Assembly (NCBI GenBank): GCA_003024175.1
Contig: MDYQ01000121.1
Span: forward strand, 248,001 to 312,000
DNA length: 64,000 nt
Direction: 5' to 3'
Origin: Planoprotostelium fungivorum
Taxonomy: Eukaryota > Evosea > Variosea > Cavosteliida > Cavosteliaceae
Shown here: in pieces, positions 23,106-35,983 of the stretch
How the letters are laid out: the number at the start of each line of letters is the position of its first letter
How positions within the stretch are numbered: position 1 is the stretch's first letter
Program-made: the position numbers and the translations under genes
The notes under the pieces: generated by a model
Told to the model about the DNA's origin: nothing
The model's database searches: none
Seen by the model: the letters and a program-made list of their open reading frames with translations, nothing else

Positions 23106-24525
23106 ATGCCAGGTGATCCTCCCTTGTGTTCGAGATTCTAACCTCACCAGTTAACAAAAACGATATCACCGCTCTCCTTGGAGGGGATCTAGCGAACAAC
23201 CCCATCTTCTTGCAAGCCGTTCAGGAGAAGTTCAATGAGCTCGTAGGAACCTCTTCCGGATATCTGGAGGGTCTCCCCCAACAGATACAAGATCGTATCG
23301 CGGTCTTAAGACATCTCCAAGTGAGTTGATCACTGTTTATTATAATTCACGTCAAATTAGTACAAGAAGGACGATCTGGACGAGGAGTTTAACAACGAGT
23401 TGAAGCAATTGGAGGCCAAATACAACGCCATGTATCAGCCTCTCTTCGATCAGAGGTGAAGAGGTTACCGGCAACACGAACGATCTCCTCACTTTCTCTC
23501 AGAACTTCCATCGTAACAGGTGCCGTGGATCCCACACCAGAGGCGATCGAGAGTGCAAAGAAGGAGGCAAAGGAACGTGAAGATGATGGAGAGGAGGAAC
23601 AAGAAGGCGCAGAGAAGAAAGAAGGTTTGCGACATGATATCATCATCTTGGCACCGATTGACAAACATGTAGCACCCCCCAAGACAGAGGAGAAGGGAGT
23701 CCCAGAATTCTGGTTGACGACACTCCAACATGCAGAGGAGTTCGAGGAGCTCATCACCGAAGAGGATGCTGAGGCACTCAAGTACCTGCGCGACGTGCAG
23801 TTCAGAGACATCGAGGGAGGAGTGAGTTTCATCCATCACACTTGACGATCGTCACGCTCTCATCATGACCTGATGTCTCAACTGACCTCCCGCAGCCATC
23901 TTTCGAGTTGGAGTTCTTCTTTGATGAGAATCCGTTCTTCACCAACAGCAGCCTGAAGAAATCTTACATCCTGGAAGACAACCCCAGCAGGGGGCCCATG
24001 TACGATCACATCGAGCCGTGAGTCCCAATCCATTTTCCCGCCCAAATTGAACCCCCCAGTGCCATCATCCAGTGGAAGGATGGAAAGAACTTGGTGACAG
24101 AGAAGGTGACAAAGACCATTCCGGGCAAAGTCATGAGAGGAGGGAAGAAGGGTGCCTCCAGAAAGGAGACGCAGGAGGTAGAGAAGGCCTCCTTCTTCCA
24201 CTTTTTCAACCCCAGAGTCACATCTGAAGAAGAAGAGAGATACGAAGAGGTCATGGGAGCTGACTACGACCTTGGCGTCACCCTGAAGAAGGAGGTGATC
24301 GTTGTAGATGGAGACGTCCACTGAGAATGGTAGATCATTCCGAACGCCTACTACTATTTCACGGGAGAGAACAGCTTGCAGGCGGAGGAGTTTGGAATGG
24401 AGGGAGGAGAAGAGGAGGGTGAAGAAGAGGAGGCTGATGGAGACGATGAAGAGTACAACTCGGACGAAGACGCCGACTTCGATCCTGCTTCCGCTCCTCC
24501 AGCTCAGGAGTGTAAGCAGCAATAG
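23106..24525 (+). CDS. Nucleosome assembly protein 1 (NAP1)-family histone chaperone
   Basis: NAP1 proteins carry H2A-H2B and shuttle histones to chromatin. A tiny first exon (MP) is joined to VNKNDITALLGGDLANNPIF. The dimerisation helix (LKQLEAKYNAMYQPLFDQR) follows. The core shows GVPEFWLTTLQHAEEFEELI, EDAEALKYLRDVQF, FELEFFFDENPFFTNSSLKK, KASFFHFFNPRV and the acidic C-terminal tail. The protein ends PAQECKQQ, a CaaX-like end shared with animal NAP1L1. Splicing at 24294-24332 removes a 39-base intron containing CGTTGTAGATGG and rejoins LKKE to IIPNAYYYFTGEN, a conserved junction. The length (about 370 residues) matches the family. It converges with NOSIP. Confidence 0.95.
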
Positions 24526-24710
24526 ATGTGAAAGAACTTGTGTGTCTTCTGTGTCATGGCGATGCAGATGATGTTGTGATGATGAGAAAATCGTTCTTCT
24601 ACCATTTATTGTTGAGGATCTACAACCAGGCCGTCGGAGTGGCCTTGGAAGCTTTCAATTTTTCACCTGAAGATCCAGCGTAACCAGTTCCTAACAACAT
24701 CAGCTCGTAT

Positions 24711-25795
24711 TCAATGTCTATCGACGTCTGATCCTATCTCGTGTAAAAGTTCTCTCATCTCACCACATGCAATGTTGATGATGTCCTTCTCGGTGTACTG
24801 TTTGGAGCACTGAGGACAAGCCTTGTCCTTCTTCAACTTGTCCAGACAAGTCACGCACATGACGTGCCCGCACGTCTTCAGTGCAGCAGACTTGTTGGTG
24901 TTGGTCAGCGTCCTGCTGCACACCCAGCACTGGTACTTGTTCGACTTCTCCCCCTCTTTGTTGTCGCAGAACTTGAGGTTGATGAGTTGCTTGTGGCGAA
25001 GTGTGTGGTTGCCAGCGGGGCAGCTGGTCTCTGCGTTTGGCTTGGTCAAGAGATCAGGACCCACGGCCGTCGTGACTCCTGGTATCCAGAAGGCATTCAA
25101 TTTCGGCTTACTCTATAGAGGGTGAGTCACATGATGCATGTCCTCCGGTCACCTCTTCGGGTTGGACCTCTACTTTCTTGATTTCTTCCTTCTTCTCTTC
25201 AAAGACAACGAGAGCCTGTCCGTCAGTCGTTTTGCTCTTCTTCTGTGCGGCTGTCTTCGTTTCAGTCACAGATGATGGAGATGATACACCATGAACGGTG
25301 ATGATGGGTGTGCTCACGTGCGTAGGTGGATTTCTTGTTGCTGTCGGGTAATAGCCCGTGTGCTTGCTTATCAAATTCCTCAATGTCTTTCCTCTTCTGC
25401 TCCGAAGCCTGTTCGTCTCTCTGACTCTTCAATCTGTGGATGGTTCAGTCCTTCTCTTTCGTCTTCCACATATGATCATTCACTTGTTCTCCTGCTCTTC
25501 AAATTTGGCCAATTGTCTGGCGATTTCTGTCTTCTGAGTGAAGAGGAATTCGATCGCACATTCTCTACAGAAGAGGTGCCCTTTTCGGCTGGAGTACGAA
25601 ATGAGATCACATGATGTCAGCGTTACATCCTACCAGATAACAGGTTCTACGACAGAATGGAGGCACAAGGAGCATGCATCGAACTCCTTCAATGAATCGC
25701 TACCTAATCTCTCTGTTTGAGTTCCATACTTGAGGAGTTTTCTCTCGTGATAGGTAAATACACTGCTGGATACGTTGTGCTTCGAGTGGCGAGAC
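24711..25795 (-). CDS. NOSIP-family RING/U-box protein
   Basis: NOSIP (nitric-oxide-synthase-interacting protein) is a conserved nuclear U-box-type E3 ligase also found in spliceosome preparations. The start MSRHSKHNVSSSVFTYHER is diagnostic. The first half-RING (EFDACSLCL) and FCRECAIEFLFTQKTEIARQ lie at the N-terminus. A charged helix (LKSQRDEQASEQKRKDIEEF) follows. The second half has NAFWIPGVTTAVGPDLLTKP, YQCWVCSRTLTNTNKSAALK, CGHVMCVTCLDKLKKDKACP and QCSKQYTEKDIINIACG. The split-RING organisation and length are as expected. The role in this organism is inferred from the family. A long frame upstream is closed, so ATG 25795 is well supported. Confidence 0.95.
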
Positions 25796-26135
25796 ATGAT
25801 TATCTCGGGTCTGCGGAGATCTGATGATGTGGTCTGACTGGACCATTCAGAAAAGAAAGGTCTACCACACGCTCATCGACAAGCTTTGGTGCGTGTGTTC
25901 TCCTATATTTGGGAATAGAATCTATCTAACTCTGGACAGCGTGGAACCCACAGTGTTAAGGTACTATAGGCCATGGTACTACAGTGCACTGGTGTAGTAG
26001 ATCTCGTTGTAGATATAAGCTACGAAGCTTCGGTTATAAGAAAGCTGTTTTTGCTGCATGAACCTTCCCATCGCACTCTTCAGGCTCGCTTAGCCTGCGT
26101 TTCGTTAGAAGTCTATATATCCCACGCACACAGAG
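25796..26135. promoter_or_regulatory. Upstream region of divergent NOSIP and Glu-rich genes
   Basis: These 340 bases contain no supported ORF. One CGTTGTAGAT copy lies at 26004. They presumably hold the divergent promoters. Confidence 0.45.
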
Positions 26136-29100
26136 ATGTCGAGCAAGAGTGCACAGGCTGTTGAAGAATTCAGCGAAGAAGAGGAAGTGGTGTACGTGGT
26201 GAGCGACTTCTTTGATTGATCCATCCGAGAGCAGGAATAACGTCAACGTAGGACGAAGATGGTAATGTGATAGATCCGGCAGATGTGGAGGAGGAAGAGG
26301 AAATAGAATACGTTGACGAGGATGGAAATCCAATCGACCCCGACGAGGTGATCGAATGCGCTCGCCATGAGATGCGATTTGAAATCACTCGATGAGCTGA
26401 CCGACAAGCAGGAAGGGTTGGAAATGGAGGAAGAATTTGAAGAAGAAGTGGAGGAGGAAGTCACGTACGTAGATGAAGATGGGAATCCGATCGACCCTGA
26501 AGACATAGATCAAGACGAGGAACTGATAGAGTACATTGAAGAGGTGAATACTTCTCATAAGATTGGAATTCTAACCCGACCTTAGGTGGAGGAGATAGAG
26601 GAAGTCGAAGAAGAAGAGCAGGTAGAATATGAAGAGGAAGAAGTAGAAGAAGAGGAAGAGGAGGAAGAGGAGCAAGTAGGAGAAGAGCAACAGGAAGAGC
26701 AGGAAGAAGGGGAAGCGGAGAATGAGATAATCGAACAAGACTCCAAAACAGAAGAAAAGAACCAAGAGGGGGAGAAACAAGAGCACACTATAGTTACGGA
26801 GAAAGGAGACCAAGAAGGAGCAACTACAGTCGAGACAACCACCGAAATAGAAAACACCGACATCGATACGGAGCTGTCAAAAGGGCTTGATAGTCCAATG
26901 CTAGAGATTCAAGGTCTGGAGAGATACGATCTATCTCCATCTTTTAAGGTAAGATGTGAACCGAACATCGCATCCTTTCACATATCACAATATCGAATGA
27001 ATGGTGATACTGACAGATCGTCGTGGAGGATCGGCACGATTTACCCCACGTGGAGACGTCACGTGATCCCAGTACGCCGCCTCCCCCCTCTGTCTTACGA
27101 GAAGGCCTGCCCATTCGAAACACTCCTCCCAAGCACAGAAGAGCAGGTGACAGGATCGCATCTGTAATACAGTGTCAACTCCCTTCAGTTTCGATCATTC
27201 AGACGCCCACTCCGAATCCCTCTGAGGAGATGGTCGAGACAATTCCTGAAATACAAGCTGCACAACAACAGGATGAGAAGGGAGGAGAGAATCAAGAGAG
27301 TTTCACGGGAGAGGATAGACCGCCGCCGCCTCCTTACTCTGAACTGCCGCCCGGCTACGAATCTTCATCGAATAGCGAAGAGCCCACGCCTCGTACATTG
27401 CCTTCTTACCATTCTGCCATATCAGCCATCAAGAGACGATCCTCGATTGGAAATTCGGACTCTGATTTTTCGGACTATGAGGCGGGAAGCCTTTTACCTC
27501 AGCTCGATTACAAGATGAGCCTACCGTCACATGAACCGACGAAGGCCGTGGAAGAACCGAAGGACACAAAGTGAGAAATTTTTTTGGAGTCCATGCGTTG
27601 ACTGTTATATCACAGACCCTTCAAACCATTCAGAACCTCCCTGATCGGTCTTCCCAAGATGACAGAGATTGATTCCTCGGTAAAATACTACTTCTCCATG
27701 ATGATTGACACTCTTTCAGTCCCCACCGAAGAATGCAATCCAATCGACTTCACCGCAGATGACTGAATCGTCATTACCCCTGACATCTGGAATGAGGCCT
27801 TTCAATCTCCCTCTGGACTCTTTGAGTGTGAAAAAGAGTAATTCACAGACAGCGGACGAACCTTTCATGTCACCAAAGTCCAGGCCTCTAGATCCCATTA
27901 CGGGCACCCAGAAGCCTTTTAAGCCTCTCTCAGCCGCATTCATCGTATCTCCGAGACAATACAGACCGTTTGAGGTGATCAATGCATCAGATACAGACGC
28001 TGAATGCAGCAGATATTACAATCGAACGAGAGCAATGGAATACAGCCGCGCCAACCACTCTTCCGCTCCCTCAGTTACCACGCACATTCAAGTCCTGTAC
28101 CACCACGACAACCAAAGTAAGTCGGAATAGATTCACTCGAAATCTGAATCAGAAAGGCCCAATACACTGCCGGAGGATCCTCATAACCGTCCAATCACGC
28201 CCATCAAGGTTTTTCAGAAGAACTTTTCCAGGGTAGACGCGATTATTGCTCCACGAGGTGATTTTGTCAACATTGTCAGTGGATGTTGATCAATACAGAT
28301 TCTGCATCAGAGGAGCAACTGAAGAACGGCTCAAAGACACTCGCCTCAATAGATGATTCTTCTTCGTCTGATGAAGATGAATTCCACTTCAAGCACGAGC
28401 CGATCCGTCCCATCGGAGGGTTTGACGCCGCTAGAAGCAATCGACCAATCGATTTATCCGATTCCAGCGAAGAGGATGATGTGAGGAATTTGCGTTCTAT
28501 GCGCTTGAATTGATGGAAAAACTCATTCATGTTCAGGCTTCCGTGACTGATTCCGATGATACGGATGTCGACGAGTTAATGGAGAAGGTGAGTCTATTCT
28601 AAACTTCTTGTATTGAGACGTGACAGATGGAGCAGAAGGAGGACTTGAATGAAGAAGCGGGAGATGAAGAGAGAACACTCCAAGAGAATAGAATCGAAGA
28701 GGAGATGCAGGCAAGAGAAAAGGAGAGAAAGAGACAAGAGATGGAAGAGAACCATAGAAGGCAACGAGAGCAGAGTGAAGCTGTAGAACAGCAGGAGAGG
28801 ATGAGACAAGAGACGGAACACAGACAACAAGAGGCAGAAAAGAAAGCGATGAAGGAAGAACAAAAGGAGGCCTTGGAGCAACAAGAGAGGGAGAAGAGAG
28901 AATTGTCCGACATCACCGAAGCAAGAAAGATGCAAGAGGATGAGGAATCGAAACGGCAGCCAGTATTAGACAATGAGACAAAGGAAGATTCAGGGAGCGA
29001 GAAGACAGAGGATGAAGAGACAGTGGTGAACAGAGAAGAGATGGACGAGGTAGAAGAGGCCGAGGAGGTATATGAGGAGGTGGCTGAAGATGACGCGAAG

Positions 29101-31858
29101 GAAGAATTGGAGGAAGAGGAAGAAGGAAAGGAAGAGCAGGAAGCAGCGATCGACGAACTTGAAGAGGAAGAAGAGGAAGAAGAGGAGGAAGAAGAGGAGG
29201 AAGAAGTCAAGGAAGAGGAAGAAGCGATTGAGGAGACAGAAGAGGAGGCAGAAGAAGAAAGTGAAGAGGATGAGGAAAGTGAAGAAGAGAGCGAAAAGGA
29301 CAAGGGTCGTACCAGCGAGGAAGAAGAGAGGATTCGCCGAGAGATGGAAGAAGATAGAGATCTGAGAGAAGCAGAAGCAGATATTCTCAGAGAGATCGAA
29401 GAGATGCGATTGAAGAGGGAAGCAGAAGAGAACATGTACATCGAAACGGAAGAAGAGGAGAGCGATCAATATGAAAGAGCCTCTCTATCACAAGAAGAGA
29501 CGGAGGAGGTGAGACATCCACGTTCGACTTATTTAATAATATGTAGAAGAGAACGACGGAGGACGAGGAAGAAGATGCAAAGTTCTGGGCTGAGATGAGA
29601 CAGGAGGCCGCCGAGTTTACTGTAGAGGAACCAGTGAACGATCCACCCATAATAAGGAAGAGAAGATCCATCACTCCCTCCTTCTTCCTGCCCCCTCAAC
29701 AGGCGAGCGACATCGCAAAGAGTTTGGATGTACCGCCGTCCGAAGATGGTGAGACGAGAGAGAGACGAGACGTAACCAGAGATAGTTCGACCCAAGGCGA
29801 TCGTTCTTGATGATCAATTGATCTCCAAGAAAGCCATGTACAACAATTCATTCGAGCAGTACCAGGCCACACGAGGAGTTGCCGATTTGACTCCTTCAGA
29901 AGCTTCGCTGCTGGAAGACATCGATAAACTGGCAACTTCCTTGGAGACGTTCCAAGAGGTGAGATGGATGGAATTCGACCAGAGAGACCTTACGATGGTA
30001 GGCTTCGAATCTACTTCCCATGCCAGCACCCATCGTGTTAGAAGAGCTGAACTCCAATAATTTAGACAGCACAGAGAAGGTTTTATTACAGCAGATGCTC
30101 ACGCACAGCTTCTCGGTCGAGAATCTGACTGGTCTGTTAGCTCAAGGCGGAAAGGCGTCAGTAGAGGAAGAGCTGCGAACGGAAGCTTCACCTCTAAGCA
30201 GTGCACCCGATTCAGAAGAAGATAGCCCAAGCTACGGTAGGACGAAGAGTCGATATTCAGAGGATGATTCTGACGAGGAGACCGTCAACGATGCACGAGA
30301 TGAGGTGAGAGACAGAAGAAAGTTTTCAAATTTAGACCTCTCAGATCTCATCAATCGTATCTTCCGATGTGTCCAATCAGAGGGAGAGAGAAGACTCCAT
30401 CAAGAATCGTCTCATGAATGCGGATGGCTTCAAATCCGAAGACAGGAGGCAGTCCATGTCCAAGTTCATCGCGGAAGACATAGACCGCAAGCCTATCACC
30501 AGAAAGAGGAGAGATAGCGATCCGACGACAAAGGCAGAGGTAGTTCTTCTGATCAATCAGACGTTCCTGACAAGATCATTAGGTGAAGGTGGTGATGGCT
30601 CGTGATGACGACAGCGACATCGATCTGGAATCGCACATGTTGAGTGGAAGATCCTCAGCGGTGCACTCGAGGGCTCAATCGGTATCTGGTGTTCGAACCG
30701 TTCCCAACAGTAAGTCATCCCTTCCAATGAAGCATCATCCGTTGTCTCAACACATCCTGCAGGAGCTCGCACCGTCACGGTGGTGAAGAAGTCATCTCCG
30801 ATGAATGCGTCTTCTGCCAAATACGTCAGAAAGAGCCCGCCGTCGATACCTCAACCACTACCCGTCAGGCCTAAGGTCTCCCTCGAGCAGAGTCAAGCCG
30901 CACTGGAGAGAGGGGCTGCCAGGAGGGCAGAGCTCCGTCGCCTCACTGTCATCCGAAGTGCAGAGCGTAAGAGAGAAATGGAGGTGATGAATCCAGCTCT
31001 CTTTTGAATACAAGCCTGAATCGCGAGCAGGAGGCAGAAGTACAAGACCGAAGGAGAATTCTCTTAGAGACACAGACCCAACGACGAGCGGCACAGGCGA
31101 AGACGCAAGAATATTGGAAGAAGGTCAAGGCCATTCCCAATGTCTATGAGGTCGTCCAAACCAGGCCACCAGAAGTGAAGAAGGCACCCAACATGACAGA
31201 GAGACTAGCAGACCAGAGAGAAGACAGTTTGAGGAGGATCTCTCGACGAAAGGCATTCGAGAAGGGTTTGGCATCCATCGATGAGATGAAGAGGTTGCTG
31301 GAATCAGCCAAGACACCTGATTCGCATTTGGAATCTGCAGAGAGAGTCAAATTGGTTCGGACTTTGGACAAGCTGAGGGCTAAATCGCCTGTGATGACGA
31401 TGGAAAGTGAGTGACACCAACATCTTCCGCTAGGTTGGCTGAACGGAAATAGGACTATCCTTCCAAGAGAAAGATGTCATGAGAGAGTTGGATAGATTGG
31501 AGCAAAAGCACATCAACACGATGATCTTGACTGGCGTTCTGCCTGAGAGCACCAGCATGGCGAGTCCATCAAAAAGGTCCACCCGATCGCCGACACGATC
31601 ATCACCATCACCGAACAGAAGAGCTCTCGATGTACAGAAGAATCGCTCACCTCCAAACAAGCTCTCGATAGAAGAAGACTCGATGGCTGAACTGCTCGCC
31701 CTCACAGAAGAAATGGACGATGAGGTGAGACGTGAACTGTCTGAGCAGATCAGATGGTGACCGATCTGCAGATGGAAGAAGACTTAGAGGACAAATTGAA
31801 GCAGTTGCTGCAAGTGAAAGAACAGATCGAAGCCTTGCGATTCGACTTTGCTAAGTAA
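26136..31858 (+). CDS. Giant glutamate-rich, coiled-coil-forming protein with DEDGNPIDP repeats
   Basis: An unbroken exon chain runs from ATG 26136 (MSSKSAQAVEEFSEEEEVVY) to TAA 31858, giving very roughly 1,600-1,700 residues. Near the N-terminus three spaced copies of YVDEDGNxIDPxD sit in Glu-rich spacers. A phospho-acceptor-rich Ser/Pro part follows, with the paired motif KPFKPF/KPFKPL. Then come an E-rich helical block (28627-29500; ERKRQEMEENHRRQREQSE), long poly-Glu, and a C-terminal third rich in Arg/Lys/Ser (RRISRRKAFEKGLASIDEMK). The end is DLQMEEDLEDKLKQLLQVKE. No enzyme domain was seen. The composition suits a cytoskeletal scaffold or nuclear/chromatin-associated protein, which is speculation. 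Poly-GAA/GAG DNA underlies the Glu runs. Because it rests on a long chain of inferred introns, it might be two genes. Confidence 0.6.
29155..29300. repeat. GAA/GAG-rich coding repeat (poly-Glu)
   Basis: Near-continuous GAA/GAG codons encode a run of about 17 Glu and surrounding acidic sequence in the Glu-rich gene. The antisense frames appear as long Ser- or Leu/Phe-rich ORFs and are artefacts. Confidence 0.85.
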
Positions 31859-31896
31859 AGAGACAGTTTGTAAGTCTTTTAACACACACGTTTAAA

Positions 31897-33799
31897 TTAC
31901 ATCCTTCTGTAGTACGCCGCGCTCTGTTGTGCTTGCTTCAGCTCTTCGTATTCCTCTTCCAGCACCCTGACCATGTCTCTCATCTTTCTTCTGTGGACTC
32001 TCTCCTTCTTTCTCTCTTCCTCTTTCTATTCATCTCTTCAGCCATCATGAGGTGATGGCCGTGTCATCTCACCTTGATCTCTTCCATGCGTCTGCGTCTT
32101 CGTGTGGCGTCGGCCTCTTCGTTCATCTTCTCGATCTGCTGCTGGGATTTGGCCGAGTTGAGGCGGGTCTCTTGCGTTCTCTTTCGGATGTCTTCGCACT
32201 CTTTCTCTCTCTGCTTGTCTTCCCTCCTCTGTGCCTCCACCCTCTGCTTCCTCCTCTGTCTCTGCTCCTCTGTCACCTGTGACGGTCACCCACGTCCATC
32301 ACATCGCGATGTCGATGATGTACCTGCTCTTGGATCTTTTCGACCAGTTGCATGTTCTCTCTCTGTGTCTTCTCCTTGGCAGCCACCAGTCTAGACCTCA
32401 TCCTTTCGAATTGTTCTTTGTAAGAATCCATCTCGACGGCTCTCATGGCTTTGGTCACATGACGAGTGGCCGGGCTGCAGTTGACGCTGCTGGGGGAGCT
32501 GATACACGTCAGCCGACAATTTGGCAGGTTGTAGATGCTCACTCTCTGTGCATGACCATCTCGATGGTGGTGCGTCTCTCCATGATGGGGGAGCTGCTGA
32601 CGGAGGAGGCAGTAGAAGACGGCTCACTCTCTAAGAGGTAGGAGGACTGTCTGGCCACCTCCAAGAGCTTACCAATCTCTTCCATTCGGGTGCTCGCATC
32701 GTCATCGGACTCCATCATGCGAGCGAGCTGACTCTGATGTGCATTCAGGAACGCGATGATGGTGACGTCTTCACCTGCTCCTCCGCTGGGGATGGCCTCT
32801 TCCATTTGGGGCTCCTCTGTGTTTCTCTTTCTCTTTCTCTTTCTCTCTCCTTCTCTGGCTTGGACCATTTCTTGCCGCTCGATACGGTGGTGGTATCGAA
32901 TCCTATAGACGATGAGACGATGTGATGCGGTGATAGTCGATGACGTGAGTGAATGGTGAGAATGATGCTGATGTCTTCTTTTTACCCTTCTGCTCGGTCT
33001 TGAGGCGAGTCTCGATCTCTAAGATATGTAATCTGACAACGGATGATGCTGAAGTATCTCTTTTGTATGGCATCTGCCTCATCCATCAGCTTCATCACGT
33101 CATCGTGTGGGACCCACTTGTTTAGGTTGTACTACAGTTGTCTTTCTCAGAGTGGGTTTGTTAATAAGTGTCGTTTCTGTCTTCGTGGCCTGCTGATGAG
33201 GCTGTACCTTCGTGTCGTTGCGTGCGTGACGTTTGTTGAATGTGTTGTCAGCTAACTCTGTGACCTTCTCTTCCTTTCCTGAGGAAATGCTCCCCATTGT
33301 GGATGCGCCTGTCACTTGAGAGTCCCTCGCTCTGGAAGACGTCTCAGACGTAACTTGAACTTTCGCCGGGTTCTCTGCGGGTTTTCCAGGGGGAAGGGGT
33401 GGGGGTATGGTGGGCATGGTGTGGGGCTTTGGAGGGTCGCTGATGATGGCGAACCTTCTCTTCTCTTGGGGCTTGTCTCTTGGTACGATGGAGATGGATG
33501 TGACGTCTAGAGAGGTTTAGATCGTGAAGAGATGAGGAAGGTGGTGGTAATGTAATGCTCACCTAGACCCACTGACCACAGATCGGAGATGATACAGTAC
33601 TCGGCTTCTGAACGTTCGTCGATCTCGTGATACTGACCGTAACGCTCGATGATGGTGAAATTCGAATAAGGTGCATTTCTGAGACACCTACTCTGTGTCA
33701 GCATGACCGTCTTAAGATCACATGAACTCACATGTCGAGTCGTTCGTTGATCAATTTACGAAACGAAGCGTCGTTGAATGTTCGCATATCTAACTCCAT
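31897..33799 (-). CDS. Coiled-coil protein of unknown function
   Basis: The ATG at 33799 gives MELDMRTFNDASFRKLINER, then NFTIIERYGQYHEIDERSEA and EYCIISDLWSVGLG. A Pro-rich segment (MPTIPPPLPPGKPAENPAKV) follows, then VPHDDVMKLMDEADAIQKRY, a Ser/Glu region (QSQLARMMESDDDASTRMEE), and a long basic coiled coil to the end (QRQRRKQRVEAQRREDKQRE; RKTQETRLNSAKSQQQIEK-type heptads; VLEEEYEELKQAQQSAAYYR). About eight short introns are needed, so the internal joins are approximate. The chain of Lys/Arg/Glu heptads predicts an elongated filament-like or centrosomal protein. I did not recognise a family. It converges with the Glu-rich gene with 38 bases between stops. Confidence 0.6.
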
Positions 33800-34217
33800 T
33801 CTCATGTGTATTCGTTATTCGTGTTCGTTCGTGCGTAATGTGTTGGAAGGAAGATGATGCAGAGTGTCTTCTTGATTGGTTACCATATACGTTGCGGCCC
33901 TCTTTTGGATTTTCGACCTTCCATCGAGTGGAAAATGATCTTTCCTCGACTTTCTTGTTCAAACTCGACATCTGCGGTTCCGTCTATGCGTTCACATGGA
34001 AAGAGAAGCTATTGCGTCCGTCTAGCGAAGGTGTGTACTAGTAAGTATGCGTCGGCTCATGCGTTGCAGTCTAGATGTCAATCCATAGTTTCCGTTGTGG
34101 TAATTCTCTATCAATAACTATCAGCCAGGCCTCATCACAACCGTGTGAAATGCGTCAGATCATCTGTGTCTCTTGATCTACAACTTTACGTTCGTTCATA
34201 AACTTTGTCGCACGAAC
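33800..34217. promoter_or_regulatory. Upstream region between divergent genes
   Basis: Overlapping random frames only (33756-33971 minus, 33778-34041 plus). It is the likely site of divergent promoters. Confidence 0.4.
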
Positions 34218-35983
34218 ATGAGCGCCACGAACTATCCTCCTAATGGCTTGATGGTCGGTACTGGTGAGTACACCACAGGTTATGTCGGATCGAGTGGGAG
34301 CCAGTCGCAGTCCGATAAGAAGATCGGTGTCGTCGCCCTGACTCTCTTCGATCTTCAAACCGAGCATAGAGGAAAGAAGGTTGGTCAGTTGAAGATGGCT
34401 GGAACAAATGGAAAGAGGTGTGACGAATGCATACATCCATTGTCTGTTTCTTGATGCATTCGCACCTTTCGTGAATGATATGTTGTCACGAGTGGGGTGA
34501 CTCGCTCCTTTTGTTGTCGATGATTGATCATGTCCATAGATTCCCTGCCATCCGAACTCATTTGGAGAACAAGATCGCCAACGTCTACAAAGACATTTCA
34601 GTCAAGTTTGAGTCCTTCCCAGCAGATGACGTAGAGAGAGATACCGAAGCCTATCTGGCCGCCCTCGATACTCTCAAACCGGGAGATTTCATCACTGTCT
34701 TCACTCCAGGTGACGTCTCACTCTCTTCGACATCATCGTTCATCTCGACTCTATCATCGATGTCTTCTTCCATCACCTCCATCGTCTCGTGTCCAATTCA
34801 ATCTCTTCACCACTCCCTTCTAAACCTCCCACCAGATGACACTCATTACGACATCGCGGTGGCCGCTCTGAAGAAGAAAGTCCACGTCCTGCTAACCAAA
34901 CCACCCGTCAAGACCCTCGCCGAGCACCACGAACTCATCCGTCTGTCGAGAGAGAACAATGTCTTGGTCATGGTCGAATATCACAAAAGGTTCGATCCCG
35001 CCTATGCTGGTGATCACCGTGCATGACCATGGAGGAAGTTGACCGTTGTAGATGCGAGACATCGCGTGAGGAACTTTGGAGATTTTAATTTCGTGGACAC
35101 GTACATGAGTCAGCCAAAATTCCAGCTGGACACGTTCCGAGCTTGGGCGGGAAAATCATCCGACATCTCTTATTATCTGAACTCTCACCACATCGACATC
35201 CACTGTTGGATCATGGAGGGAAGAGGTAGACCCGTGTGAGTTACCATCCATGATGCATCATCATCCGATCCTTCTTCTCATGCGATCATCTGATCGTTGC
35301 GACAGTCGAGTGGTCGCCATGGCGTCCAACGGTATCGCCACCGGTGAACCGTACAAGCTGGATCCCAACACGGAGGACACCATCAGCCTCTTAGTACAGT
35401 GGGAAAATATTCCATCGGGAAATCTGGGTACGGCCACTTACACTGCTTCCTGGGCCACACCTAAGACTGACGTTCACACGCAGCAGAAGATGTACTACCT
35501 AGGGCAGAAGGGAGAGGTGAATGAGTTCTATATTGGGATGAATGACGTCATCTGACGTGAACAGGTGTCGGTGGATCAGGCACATAGAGGATACATCGCT
35601 GCGTCTGATGAAGGAGGTTTTGCCAACGTGAACCCCTTCTACATGAAGTACAGCCCCGACCATCTGGGTGATCGATCTCATCTCGACATGCGATACCGAT
35701 CGACATGATGTGTTCTCACGATCGACTGATGAGAAAAGGTCGCTTCAATGGACAGAATGGATATGGTTATCAGTCTATCGCAGCATTCGTCGAGGCCGTG
35801 GGACGTTTGAACAAGGGAGAGGCCACACTGGATGAGTTCGATGGACATCTGGCTACTGGAAGGGCCACCATCACGGTGACAGCCATCTTAGAGGCGGGAA
35901 GAAGGTCTCTGGATGATGGCGGAAGGGCCATTAGAATCAAATACGACGATGACGATAAGTTCCTTCCCAAGAGCTTGGAGTGA
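34218..35983 (+). CDS. Gfo/Idh/MocA-family oxidoreductase, D-galacturonate-reductase-like
   Basis: The start [20 protein letters not shown] contains the GTGEYT nucleotide-binding loop seen in fungal D-galacturonate reductases, which reduce pectin-derived galacturonate with NADPH. Conserved blocks follow: [80 protein letters not shown] (across an intron), [60 protein letters not shown] and [16 protein letters not shown]. The Lys in HKRFDP is the expected catalytic residue. The C-terminus is [12 protein letters not shown]. One intron ends exactly at CGTTGTAG (35044). The substrate is inferred from family resemblance. A bacterivorous or fungivorous amoeba could use it on plant or algal wall sugars. 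Confidence 0.9.

Noticed and set aside
24295-24335. Reading the NAP1 frame straight through VIVVDGDVH to a stop
   Set aside because: It would end NAP1 before the conserved IIPNAYYYFTG. Splicing of 39 bases restores the family sequence.
28599-29469. Long minus-strand Ser-rich and Leu/Phe-rich ORFs
   Set aside because: They are the reverse reading of poly-Glu (GAA/GAG) coding DNA in the Glu-rich gene.
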